Shown here one piece after another: positions 8,718-17,203 of a DNA stretch of 64,000 bases. Below the pieces are notes generated by a model. That model saw nothing but the letters and a program-made list of their open reading frames with translations. It searched no databases and was not told the origin of the DNA. Source of the stretch: Mycobacterium sp. ACS1612 (GTDB lineage Bacteria > Actinomycetota > Actinomycetes > Mycobacteriales > Mycobacteriaceae); the NCBI RefSeq assembly GCF_001667505.1, contig NZ_LZHZ01000025.1, forward strand, positions 1 to 64,000, in the 5' to 3' direction. The number at the start of each line of letters is the position of its first letter. The first letter of the stretch is position 1. The translations under genes and the position numbers were made by a program.

Positions 8718-9130
8718 GGGCTTCCTACTTTCTTCGTGAAACGGGTTTGGGTTATAGGCGGGGCGAGATCGTCAGTTCACCGGCTCCGCGAGGCCGCAGC
8801 GGTGTAAGCCAGTCATTCGCGCTATCTGTGGCACTCCTTGTTTTGTTTATCGACGGGTGCGAGCGTGATCGCCGATGTAACAGAGCGGCATCGCACTGGC
8901 GGCCCGGCGAGGATATCACGAAATGGACTAAAAGGTCCTTTCAATGCGTTCATTCCCGACCTCTCTGGCGTCCCGTTGGGCTTCGTCGCCAAGGCCTGCT
9001 GAACTGTCCGGATCGAAATGGCATTTCTCTGGTCAAGAGCCACCGGTTCAGATGTGCAACCGGGCCTTGCCATCGCCGATAGCCAAGGCACACACGATGA
9101 TTCGTAATTCTTGGCGTATCCTCGCCCCTT
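8718..9130. other. Divergent intergenic region nitroreductase/deformylase
   Basis: About 410 bp with no supported gene. It holds the GGAC-N6-GTCC palindrome (8925-8938) and a TATCCT hexamer at 9117-9122, 8 nt before the deformylase ATG. Confidence 0.5.
8925..8938. promoter_or_regulatory. Candidate operator, GGAC-N6-GTCC palindrome
   Basis: GGAC-TAAAAG-GTCC sits between the divergent nitroreductase and deformylase genes. The same GGAC-N6-GTCC design with an A/T-rich centre recurs at 12130-12143 upstream of another minus-strand unit. Short A/T-centred dyads like this are used by MarR/HxlR-type redox regulators, but no such regulator gene is in the window. Confidence 0.4.
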
Positions 9131-9733
9131 ATGGGTGTCATACCGATCCGCATCGTCGGAGATCCCGCTCTGCATACTCCCACCCGCCTGGTCTCCGTCA
9201 GCGCCGACGGGTTGTTACCGCTCGGTCTTGCGCATCTCATCGGAGATCTGTACGACACGCTCGCGGCATCGAAAGGAGTTGGCCTGTCGGCCAACCAGAT
9301 CGGAGCCGACCTTCGCGTCTTCGTCTATGACTGCCCGCGAGCGCGTGCGGAATCCGCACGCATCCGGGGTTGCGTTGTCAACCCGGTGCTGGAGACTGCC
9401 GATTGGCCTGCGGGTCCACCCGATCCGGTCAGCGACGAGGAGGGCTGCCTATCAGTGCCGGGGGAGAAATTTCCGATCGCCCGCGCAAACTGGGCACGGG
9501 TCACCGGATTGGATGCGGACGGTGAGCCAGTCACGGTGGAGGGCGCTGGACTGATCGCGCGGATGCTGCAACACGAAGTCGGGCACCTCGACGGTGAGCT
9601 ATACATCGATCGCCTGGCACCTCCCTACGCCGTCCGCGCCTCCGACGCTGTTACCGCACATGGCTGGGGGGGCCCGGGGCTTTCCTGGACGCCCGGTGTC
9701 GACCCGAATCCATTCGCCGATAACACGCGATAG
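9131..9733 (+). CDS. def: Peptide deformylase
   Basis: 200 aa. It has all three deformylase motifs: KGVGLSANQ (48-56), EGCLSVPG (104-111, Cys106 metal ligand) and QHEVGHLDG (147-155, metal ligands His148 and His152, catalytic Glu149). It removes the formyl group from nascent N-terminal formyl-Met. Motif 1 carries Ser53 where Ala is usual. Overall it resembles the mycobacterial Def protein, including a C-terminal WGGPGLSW segment. No methionyl-tRNA formyltransferase or translation gene is adjacent, and the setting among single redox genes suggests a second copy. The start follows a TATCCT hexamer by 8 nt, so the mRNA may be leaderless. Confidence 0.92.
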   Translation: MGVIPIRIVGDPALHTPTRLVSVSADGLLPLGLAHLIGDLYDTLAASKGVGLSANQIGADLRVFVYDCPRARAESARIRGCVVNPVLETADWPAGPPDPVSDEEGCLSVPGEKFPIARANWARVTGLDADGEPVTVEGAGLIARMLQHEVGHLDGELYIDRLAPPYAVRASDAVTAHGWGGPGLSWTPGVDPNPFADNTR

Positions 9734-9862
9734 TGGATTTCTGAACAGAGGCAGTCGCCACCAAGGCAGTTGCGTTGACCCCATCCGGCTGTGCGCGGGC
9801 GTCACGGTCGCTTTACCGCAGGTTTGGGAGTCGATCGAGCTGTCCACCATGACGAGCCTTTG

Positions 9863-10684
9863 TCAGCCATTGATCAGGTCGACGATGTGGCCGAAGTCCA
9901 GGTTTGATGCGAGCGCCGTGAGGTCTCCCTCGACTAGCCTCGCGGCCGCCTCTCGGGAGGCTCCGAGAGCGTGGGTGTAGGGGTCGACGCCAAGGCTGAT
10001 TCGACGCACACCGATCGTCTGCAGTTCCGCGAGTGTAGCGGCATCGTGCGGGCTCACTAGGACATTGACCGGTTTGGGGGCGACAGCGTTGATGACTGCG
10101 CTAATCGAGGCGCGATCAGGCAGATTCGGTGCGTAAAGGACGTCAGCTCCTGCCTCCGCGAACGCGGCGAGGCGGCGGATGGTGTCGTCGAGGTCGGAAA
10201 TGCCCCACAAGAAGTTGTCCGTACGGCCGGTCAAGACGATCCGTCCGCGCGCAGCTGCGGCGGCAGCCTCGATGCGGCGAACCGCATCATCGAATTCACG
10301 AATCGGCTTGGTGGGGTCACCGGTGGTGTCCTCGACTCCGATGCCAGCCAGACCGTGAGCGATTGCTGCCTCGACAGTGGCCCGGACGTCTTCGGGCGTC
10401 TCGCCGTAGCCGTCCTCGAAGTCGCCGTTGATCGGAAGTCCACTCACGGAGGTGAGTAGCGCGGCGTGATCGAGATGCTCGTCACGGCTGACGGCGTGGA
10501 TGCCGTCGATCCGGCCAAGCGTCGCGGCGAGAACCGCGGATGAGGTGGCGATGGATTTGAATCCGGCTTCCTTGAAGAGCAGAGCCGACGGTCCATCCCA
10601 TGCGTTGGGCATGATGAATGTTTCGGGAGCGCGGTGGAGTTCGGCGAACTCTTCGTAACGTGCCCGGGCTGCTGCGTCATTCAT
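9863..10684 (-). CDS. PEP mutase/isocitrate lyase superfamily enzyme
   Basis: 273 aa TIM-barrel protein. It has PETFIMPNAWDGPSALLF at 21-38, the Mg-binding block GDFEDGYGE (about 87-95), EDTTGDPTKP (about 117-126) and TGRTDNFLWG. The family cleaves or forms C-C or P-C bonds (methylisocitrate or oxaloacetate-type substrates, phosphonates). The loop signature KKCGH of true isocitrate lyases is absent, so this is the generic carboxy-phosphonomutase-like group found in many actinobacteria. Ribosome site AAAGGAC lies upstream of ATG 10684. No phosphonate genes are nearby. Confidence 0.85.
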   Translation of the reverse strand: MNDAAARARYEEFAELHRAPETFIMPNAWDGPSALLFKEAGFKSIATSSAVLAATLGRIDGIHAVSRDEHLDHAALLTSVSGLPINGDFEDGYGETPEDVRATVEAAIAHGLAGIGVEDTTGDPTKPIREFDDAVRRIEAAAAAARGRIVLTGRTDNFLWGISDLDDTIRRLAAFAEAGADVLYAPNLPDRASISAVINAVAPKPVNVLVSPHDAATLAELQTIGVRRISLGVDPYTHALGASREAAARLVEGDLTALASNLDFGHIVDLING

Positions 10685-11234
10685 GGCGGAGCTGTCCTTT
10701 CAATGATGCGCGAAGTTCTATCCAGTGAGATGGGAAGTGCGAGAGACGGGGATGACCCACGCCGCGGATGTGGGCATGTGTGCTGGAATGTGGCGCCGCC
10801 GTTTCGCCTGTGGCGATATGTCTTCGCTGCGCCTGGTCGGCAACCAAGCCATGTTTTCGTCCGAGGTGGTCCATGAGTCAACCGCGCTTGCTCCGGGCCA
10901 TGACGACCGGGCCGGTCTCTGGGGCTGCCGTAGATACCGCCATAGTTCCACGTCTTTCAGATGCTTGATATCGCTCGACCTCGAGCCAATCACCGTGGTC
11001 TTCGGCGGTCGGGCGGTCGTTGTGCCGTCGGGTCTGGACTGACTGGAAGTTGTTCTTGCTCTTCACCAGAGCTTCTCGCGAACAGGGTGAATAGTCATCA
11101 CCCTCGGCACCTGTTCACCCGGGTGACTCCTACGGGTCCACCTTCGTCGCAGCCCTTGGGCCGGTAATTAACGCGCACTATGGGTCAACCGCAAGGTCAG
11201 GATCCTCACGCGGATTGTGGGGCAGGTCGACGGG
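10685..11234. other. Gene-free stretch
   Basis: About 550 bp. Short open frames exist on both strands but overlap each other, have no ribosome site and resemble no family. Nothing else was recognised. Confidence 0.4.
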
Positions 11235-11771
11235 TCACAGTGGGACTACCGGCCATTCGTTGTTGACGCGAGCCATGATGTTGAAGTAATTGGTCAGAGT
11301 GTTGAGCGCCAGGTTGGCCACGAGTTCTCCGACCTCTTCCTCGGTTACGCCGGCCTGACGCGCGGCGCTGATGTCGGATTCGTCGACGTCGCCGAAGTTG
11401 GCAGCGATGGTGTTCGACAGTTTCAGAAGAGCGGCTACGTGTGGATCGTCAGATTCGCACCTGCGAGCCTTCGCCAGTTCGGCCGCATCAACCTTGTTTA
11501 TGGTTGCACCGACGTAGGTGTGCGACGACAGGCAGTACTCACATCCGTTGAATTCAGCCGAGGCGATGGCCAGACGCGTACGGGTGCCCGCTGGAATGGT
11601 CCCACCGGCTACTGCGGTGAACAAGGCGAGGTAACTCTTGAGTAGAGTGGGGCTGTTTGCCATCACTTTCGTCATGTTCGGGATGGAGCCCAACGTCTTC
11701 TTTACCTGGTTTAAGAGGTCGGCGGCTTCGCCGTGCGCTGCACCGGGCTCGATGGGGGTGAAGTAGGTCAT
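11235..11771 (-). CDS. Carboxymuconolactone decarboxylase/AhpD-like protein
   Basis: 178 aa. The CxxC-H active site characteristic of AhpD-type CMD proteins is present: NGCEYCLSSHT with Cys77, Cys80 and His84. Members act as alkylhydroperoxidase-type thiol redox enzymes. The preceding helix (TLLKSYLALFTAV) and the C-terminal NTLTNYFNIMARV block also fit. ATG 11771 is preceded by GAGAGGAA; an in-frame ATG at 11819 would add a non-conserved Arg-rich stretch. A small open frame lies 28 bp upstream on the same strand. An antioxidant or xenobiotic role is likely, consistent with the nearby nitroreductase. Confidence 0.88.
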   Translation of the reverse strand: MTYFTPIEPGAAHGEAADLLNQVKKTLGSIPNMTKVMANSPTLLKSYLALFTAVAGGTIPAGTRTRLAIASAEFNGCEYCLSSHTYVGATINKVDAAELAKARRCESDDPHVAALLKLSNTIAANFGDVDESDISAARQAGVTEEEVGELVANLALNTLTNYFNIMARVNNEWPVVPL

Positions 11772-11799
11772 TGCGGGTTCCTCTCGTAGGGATCGACGT

Positions 11800-12066
11800 C
11801 TAATGGGCGTGAGGGACAAATCGATTCGCCTCCATGCTCACGAGCTCTTTGTTCCTGCCCTTCTGCAGTAAGTGGGCAAGTTCGGATGACGAACCTCGCC
11901 GGCCCTGGAAGCCGTTCCTGTACAGCGCGAGAGCCTGACTTTCGCTGAGGCCGACCCCGACCACCTGAGGCTCGGTGTGAATAACCTGCAGCATGTCGTC
12001 GTAATAGCGGTCGATGGTGATGCCCCTGACGTCCATCTGCGGACCCATCGAGTGGCCGCGCTGCAC
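11800..12066 (-). CDS. Small hypothetical protein upstream of AhpD-like gene
   Basis: Up to 88 aa; ATG 12048 is an alternative start, giving 82 aa. Not recognised. The reading frame has mycobacteria-like codon use, a helical central stretch (SESQALALYRNGF) and no membrane segment or signal peptide. It sits 28 bp upstream of the AhpD-like gene and downstream of the GGAC-N6-GTCC palindrome at 12130, which supports a real transcribed unit. No clear ribosome site is seen. Confidence 0.4.
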   Translation of the reverse strand: MQRGHSMGPQMDVRGITIDRYYDDMLQVIHTEPQVVGVGLSESQALALYRNGFQGRRGSSSELAHLLQKGRNKELVSMEANRFVPHAH

Positions 12067-12776
12067 CTGATGATCAACGCCTCACGATGTGGCTATCGGG
12101 ACGTCTGGACCCCAAGTCTAACCTTGCACGGACCATATAGTCCACTAAATCTTTCCCTGTCCGACGACCAACGCCTCGAGTTGGCTTCCGACCAATCGAG
12201 CACAGGCTGCGCGAATCCTAGTGTGCAAGAGGAATATCGATGATGAGCAGAACATCGTCGTCGAGACCCACGGTCTTTGGGTCTACGCACAGCGAAGGCT
12301 TTGCGCTCACCCGGGTGAATTAGCTCGTGGGGTGATTCGGGGGTTGCTTGACCGAGCGCTCGGGTCCGCACTAGAAAGGATGCGCCTCGGGTCCGGTACT
12401 ACGGAAGCCGTGTTGGTTGGTTAAATCGGTGATCAGTCAAAGCTTTAGGTACTGCTGGAGCGGGTCTGCGACCTCGGCCTCGAGCACGTCAGCGTACAGC
12501 CGCAGGCCGCCGCTGCGACGAGCGCCGACGAAGCCGCCAGTAGCGTGGGACGCGATTGCCGTTGGTAAGCTCGTCCGTCTCGCTTGCTAACCGGCGCGGT
12601 CTCCAGACGGATCCGGGTCGCAGCCGTATCGCCGACGTTCGGGCGACTGTTCGAGGGTGAGCGGGCGCGGTCGCGGGCTGGCAGTCTAGGAAATTCAAAA
12701 GGAAGGCAGACAGGAAATGACGCACACCATCGCCGACTGAAGGGGTAGAAGCATGATCGTGGCGGGCTCGGAATTC
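12067..12776. other. Gene-poor stretch with a possible coding remnant
   Basis: About 710 bp. It includes the palindrome at 12130-12143. On the minus strand from about 12590 to 12437 a frame with normal coding composition ends in RLYADVLEAEVADPLQQYLKL then stop, but it is cut by a TAG upstream, so it may be the 3' remnant of a dead gene of unknown family. Confidence 0.3.
12130..12143. promoter_or_regulatory. Candidate operator, GGAC-N6-GTCC palindrome
   Basis: GGAC-CATATA-GTCC lies upstream of the minus-strand pair (small ORF plus AhpD-like gene). Together with the copy at 8925 it suggests a shared regulator with an extended consensus near ATGGACTATATAGTCCAT. Confidence 0.4.
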
Positions 12777-13910
12777 CTAGAAAAGCAGCGTCTCAGCGTG
12801 GAACTCGGAGCGGTGACGGCCCAGCAAGTCATCACCGAAGTCTGATGAGGGATCGCGCCAGACGGTGTGAATATGGTTGACGTCGCGTTGCGCGTTGTCG
12901 TACTCCGCAAGCAGGTGTGGTCCCTGTAACCGGTAGTAGTGCGGTTCTCCGCGCTCGAATCCGCCGGCCCACGCGAAGTGCACCTCGTCGAGTTTCGAAC
13001 CGGCGAACTTCTGCGCTTCGCGCGCAGCGAGTTCGTCCGGAATCCTGGCGAGGAAGACGTCTAGCACCGCGCGTAGCAATTCGCGTTGGCTGGCGTTGAG
13101 CGTCAACGCAGCAACACCTTTCGGGACGACGGTGAGGCTGACTTCGTGATGATGTTGCAGTGTTAAGCCGGCTTTGGTCTCGCCACCTTCGTGAATTGCT
13201 ACGGCCAGGTCGTGGAGTCGCGGTTCAAGTTTTCCTCGCCAGAGGTCCGGAAGGGGGATTACCTCATCGCCCTCCCTGAGCTGTGCGCGATTTCCCCCGA
13301 CGATGTCAAGCGGCGCTACCGAGCTGATCAGTGCTCTGGCTAGTTGCCCTTCGTCGAGTGAGCGCACCAGCTCGCGGGCGAGGTCCTCTGCCGCGCCCAG
13401 AGGCCGCAGTATGTGTCCGCCGAGCAGTGGTGATTCGGCCGGGTCGGCGCCGAGAAAACACGGCGAACTCGATACGACTTCACCGTTGGACACCACGTGC
13501 TGAACCGACACGTGGTGTCCGCCGAATCTCCACGACCACGTGCCGTTCAGTCCGGGTTCGCCAAACACCTTGAGCCAGTAGAGCTGCGGATCGCGTCCGC
13601 GTTCACGGCCCCAATCGAGCCGCCAGTTTTCGGTCCGGTCGAGAACATTCTCGAGTCCCATGATAGTGGCGGCGGTGGTGTAACCGGGCTGTGAGAGTCC
13701 CGCGCTAAGAAGCTGCATCGCTCGTCCCTGTTGGGCCGGACTCATGGTGGCGAGTGGTAGGCCGCCATGGTTGGTGGGGGTGTAATACCATCGGCGCCGC
13801 TCGTCATCGGACGGCCATGGATCGGCCGCGGCCCGACGTTGGGATGCCGACAGACTGTCGAGCCATGCGCGTGCCGCATCGACCATCCGCTGCGCGGGTG
13901 TGTTGTCCAT
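12777..13910 (-). CDS. DUF3500 family protein
   Basis: 377 aa. Recognised from the DUF3500 pattern: WYYTPTNHGGLPLATMSPAQQ (split here as WYYTPTNHGG and LPLATMS) near residue 42, LSQPGYTTAATIMGLE, RDPQLYWLKVFGEPG and WSWRFGGHHVSVQHV (about 126-140). Several His cluster in the last motif. The function is unknown; there is no signal peptide. GAGGAG lies 10 nt before the ATG. An A/T-rich dyad with a TAGGAT hexamer lies about 60 bp upstream. It is monocistronic. Confidence 0.85.
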   Translation of the reverse strand: MDNTPAQRMVDAARAWLDSLSASQRRAAADPWPSDDERRRWYYTPTNHGGLPLATMSPAQQGRAMQLLSAGLSQPGYTTAATIMGLENVLDRTENWRLDWGRERGRDPQLYWLKVFGEPGLNGTWSWRFGGHHVSVQHVVSNGEVVSSSPCFLGADPAESPLLGGHILRPLGAAEDLARELVRSLDEGQLARALISSVAPLDIVGGNRAQLREGDEVIPLPDLWRGKLEPRLHDLAVAIHEGGETKAGLTLQHHHEVSLTVVPKGVAALTLNASQRELLRAVLDVFLARIPDELAAREAQKFAGSKLDEVHFAWAGGFERGEPHYYRLQGPHLLAEYDNAQRDVNHIHTVWRDPSSDFGDDLLGRHRSEFHAETLLF

Positions 13911-14337
13911 CCTGTTTACTCCTCGGCGTCTTGCAGAGCGATCTCTACACTACGTGACTGTCGAGGTATCCTATTTGCATACAGAGGATTTGGCGCTATG
14001 GGTGGTGGCGCTTCTGAAGCCACAGCTGAGAGGAATGTATCAGCGGCAAACACGTGCTAGTTAGCCGCGCTAGTGCGAAATCGCCAGTGCCGCACGCTGA
14101 GTCGGTTGGTTGACCGGAATCCTCACGTTGAGAGTTGTCCGGTGCCCAGGAGGCTTGCGATCGCCAAGTTTCCCGACACATCGTTGACGTTCCCTCCTCA
14201 AAGGTATTGCGTGCAGCGTGAATTGAGTGTCTTCTCACACGGCGTTACCGATGGCGTGGATCCGAGTAACGTCGAGAAGGTGACTGCAACAGAACACCAT
14301 CCCGACAAAGGCGTGAGCTGATGCGCGAGTCGGCGGT
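13911..14337. other. Divergent intergenic region DUF3500/LLM
   Basis: About 430 bp, no supported gene. Inverted repeats ATCCT (13968-13972)/AGGAT (13985-13989) and GTAT (13966-13969)/ATAC (13979-13982) interleave around TTTGC, a possible operator near the DUF3500 promoter. Confidence 0.4.
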
Positions 14338-15201
14338 GTGAAGTACTACTTAAGTACCGTATTCCTTCGCAGCAGGGACGTTTTAGAGGTAGCTGCCGCC
14401 GCCGACGAAATCGGCTTCCACGGTTTGGCAATTGCTGATCATGTGGTCAACATAGAGCAAATTTCGTCGCGGTACCCATACACCGGTGACGGCTGCCGCC
14501 GATGGCAGCCTTTCACCGAGTGGCCCGACCCGTGGGTGATGATTGGCGCATTAGCCCACGTGGCTCCCCGATTGCGCTTCGCGACGACCGTCTACATCGC
14601 CGCGATGCGTAATCCTTACGTGGCCGCCAAAGCCATTGGAACTGCGGCGCTGTTGTCCGGCGGGCGGGTTGAACTTGGCATCGGTATCGGCTGGTGCGAA
14701 GAAGAGTTCGCCGTTATGGGTCAACGATTCGACCGGCGGGGTGCCCGCACTGATGAAATGCTCAAGCTGTTTCGAGCGCTTTGGCAGCCCGGATGGACGG
14801 AGTTTGAAGGAGAGTTCTACCGAACACCCAAACTTGAAATGGAACCGAAGCCGCCACCGATACCATTCTTGGTCGGCGGTGAAACACCAGCGGCATTGCG
14901 ACGAGCCGCTTCCAACGATGGGTGGGTGGGCACCTTCGGCTCTACCAGCGACCGCGCGATCGAGGTTGCTCGGCACCTGCGCGAGTTACGAGCCGGGCAG
15001 GGACTGTCGATGGATGGCTTCACTGTCCTCACTCCCCTCGTCGATGCTCGCACGCAGGGTGATTACGAGCGAGCAGAGGCGGCTGGCGTCACACACGCGA
15101 TAGTGCGCCCATGGCTGCACTACGGCCGCGGTGGCACCAGTGGCGCAGAGATCATCGACGCTATGCGCAGGTTCAGCGACGATATCGACCTGACCGGCTG
15201 A
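14338..15201 (+). CDS. LLM-class F420-dependent oxidoreductase
   Basis: 287 aa luciferase-like TIM barrel. It has EIGFHGLAIADHVV at about 23-36, RLRFATTVYIAAMRNP (about 78-93), SGGRVELGIGIGW (about 106-118) and a C-terminal segment with IPFLVGGETPAALRRAA. The ADH near residue 33 and the GIGIGW loop are typical of mycobacterial F420-dependent LLM enzymes. It reduces or oxidises an unknown small substrate. The start is GTG 14338; no strong ribosome site. It faces the FMN reductase gene convergently. Confidence 0.85.
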   Translation: MKYYLSTVFLRSRDVLEVAAAADEIGFHGLAIADHVVNIEQISSRYPYTGDGCRRWQPFTEWPDPWVMIGALAHVAPRLRFATTVYIAAMRNPYVAAKAIGTAALLSGGRVELGIGIGWCEEEFAVMGQRFDRRGARTDEMLKLFRALWQPGWTEFEGEFYRTPKLEMEPKPPPIPFLVGGETPAALRRAASNDGWVGTFGSTSDRAIEVARHLRELRAGQGLSMDGFTVLTPLVDARTQGDYERAEAAGVTHAIVRPWLHYGRGGTSGAEIIDAMRRFSDDIDLTG

Positions 15202-15333
15202 CCTACCGTGAGCTCGATCCGCCGACCGTCAGAGTTCGTCGGCACGATTGCCAAGGCGTCGCGACCGGACGACGAATCCCGTCCGGGTCTTACGAGTGTC
15301 ACGAACCTAGACAACCTGCGCTGTGCCCAGCGT

Positions 15334-15978
15334 TCAGTCCTCGACACTTTCGCCTGCACCCCGCGGCTGCCAGCCCGCCAGCAGGCGTTCCATGTCGGTC
15401 ACGCCTTCATCGAATACGTCTCGGCGGGCTCGCGGACCACACGCCTGCAACAGCCGGGTGAAGTCCCCGGCGGCTTTCGTGATCCGCTCGGACAGGCCGG
15501 CCGTCCCTTGCTGAGCACCGAAGTCGTCAGTCGCGGCGTAAACACCCGTGGGCGACACGACCGCATGTAGGTAGGAAAACATCGGCCGCAGTGCGTGTTC
15601 CAGCACCAAGGAATGTCGCTCGGTACCGCCGGTCGCTGCGATCAACACTGGCATGTCCGAGAGCGCTTCCTCTGGCAGCACATCGAAGAAGGACTTGAAC
15701 AGCCCGCTATAGGAGGCGTTGAAAGCCGGGCTCACCGCGATCACCCCGTCGGCATCGGTGATTGACGCGAAGGCGGATTCCAGTTCAGGAGAGGCGAATC
15801 CGGTCAGCATTGCATCTATGATCGGTCGTGCGAGCGGGCGCAACTCGATCACGGAGGCATCGGTGGCCAGGTTCTGGTCACTCAACGCTGCCTCGACTGC
15901 CGCGGTGATTCGGTCGGCCAGCAGCCTGGTCGACGACGGTTCACGCAACCCGCCGCTGATCACCGCCAACTTCGTCAT
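15334..15978 (-). CDS. NAD(P)H-dependent FMN reductase, CE1759-type partner of an LLM monooxygenase
   Basis: 214 aa flavodoxin-like fold. The N-terminal phosphate loop is VISGGLREPSSTRLLADRI (about 5-23), followed by VSPAFNASYSGLFKSFFDVL (about 91-110) and PVLIAATGGTERH. It supplies reduced FMN. Its ATG overlaps the upstream luciferase-like gene by 4 bp, the known two-gene arrangement of CE1758/CE1759 family proteins of Corynebacteriales, so the two are likely one two-component monooxygenase. Confidence 0.87.
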   Translation of the reverse strand: MTKLAVISGGLREPSSTRLLADRITAAVEAALSDQNLATDASVIELRPLARPIIDAMLTGFASPELESAFASITDADGVIAVSPAFNASYSGLFKSFFDVLPEEALSDMPVLIAATGGTERHSLVLEHALRPMFSYLHAVVSPTGVYAATDDFGAQQGTAGLSERITKAAGDFTRLLQACGPRARRDVFDEGVTDMERLLAGWQPRGAGESVED

Positions 15979-17069
15979 GACTGGACTTCCTCGCCGCTGA
16001 CCGCCGCCTGGACCAGCGCTGCGTGGGTAGGGGCGTCGGGCACATGGTCCGGTCGACCGACCGAAAGTTCCTTGCGCAGCACCGGAATTACGTGTTCTCC
16101 AAGCAGATCGAGTTGCTCCAACACCACTTTCAACGGCAGTCCGGCATGATCGATGAGGAACAACTGCCGCTGATAGTCGCCGGCGTATTCCCTGAAACCG
16201 AGCGTTCGGTCAATCACCTGCTGCGGCGAACCGACGGTCAACGGGGTCTGCGCGGTGAACTCCTCCAGACTCGGGCCGTGCCCGTAGACGGGTGCGTTGT
16301 CGAAATAGGGCCGGAACTCGGCGACGGCGTCCTGACTGTTCGGCCGCATGAAGACCTGTCCGCCGAGACCGACGATCGCCTGATCGGCGGTGCCATGTCC
16401 ATAGTGCTCGAACCGCTGCCGATACAACTGCACCATCCGTTTGGTGTGCAACGGAGGCCAGAAGATGTGGTTGGCGAAGAAACCATCGCCGTAGAACGCC
16501 GCCAATTCGGCCACCTCGGGTGTTCGGATGGAACCGTGCCAGACGAACGGCGGGACGCCGTCCAGCGGTCGCGGTGCCAGCGTGAAGCCTTGCAGCGCCG
16601 TGCGATACTCCCCGCTCCAATCGACGACCGTCTCTCGCCACAGTCGCCGCAGCAGCCTGTAATGCTCGACGGTCAACGGGATCGCCGCACGGATGTCCTG
16701 ACCGAACCACGGGTAGACCGGCCCGGTGTTGCCGCGGCCAAGCATCACGTCCACCCGGCCACCGGACAGATGCTGCAGCACACTGAAATCCTCGGCGATT
16801 TTCACCGGATCGTTCGTGGTGATCAATGTGGTCGAGGTGGAAAGGATTAGCCGCTCGGTCTGCGCCGCGATGTAGCCCAACAGGGTGGTCGGCGACGACG
16901 GCACGAACGGCGGGTTGTGGTGCTCGCCGGTGGCGAACACGTCGAGACCCACCTCTTCGGCCTTCTTCGCGATTTCGACCGTGGCCCTGATGCGCTCGGA
17001 TTCCGTGGGCGTGTCACCGGTCGTCGGGTCCTGCGTGACGTCTCCGACCGTGAAAATCCCGAATTGCAT
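15975..17069 (-). CDS. FMN-dependent luciferase-like monooxygenase, CE1758 family
   Basis: 364 aa from ATG 17069; a TTG at 17078, 4 nt after GAGGGG, is an equally possible start adding three residues. The bacterial-luciferase fold shows MQFGIFTVGDVTQDP, VGLDVFATGEHHNPPF, LSTSTTLITTNDPVKIAEDF and LSGGRVDVMLGRGNTGPVYPW (given in parts: LSGGRVDVMLGRG and TGPVYPW). It works with the downstream FMN reductase (4-bp overlap), which provides FMNH2 for oxygenation of an unidentified substrate. The pair stands between convergent and unrelated genes. Confidence 0.87.
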   Translation of the reverse strand: MQFGIFTVGDVTQDPTTGDTPTESERIRATVEIAKKAEEVGLDVFATGEHHNPPFVPSSPTTLLGYIAAQTERLILSTSTTLITTNDPVKIAEDFSVLQHLSGGRVDVMLGRGNTGPVYPWFGQDIRAAIPLTVEHYRLLRRLWRETVVDWSGEYRTALQGFTLAPRPLDGVPPFVWHGSIRTPEVAELAAFYGDGFFANHIFWPPLHTKRMVQLYRQRFEHYGHGTADQAIVGLGGQVFMRPNSQDAVAEFRPYFDNAPVYGHGPSLEEFTAQTPLTVGSPQQVIDRTLGFREYAGDYQRQLFLIDHAGLPLKVVLEQLDLLGEHVIPVLRKELSVGRPDHVPDAPTHAALVQAAVSGEEVQS

Positions 17070-17203
17070 GCCTGACAAAACGCCCCTCGGCCCCTTTTTG
17101 GATGCGGCGCATCCGACGGCAACGCGGCCACGGTGCCAGCGAAGACGTTACGCCTGGCTCAAAGGGCGCGGGGAGTCGTTGACCGAACGAGCGCCGAGTC
17201 GTA

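Noticed and set aside
10725..11042. Overlapping short frames in the gap after the PEP-mutase-like gene
   Set aside because: No ribosome site, no family resemblance, and the frames contradict each other.
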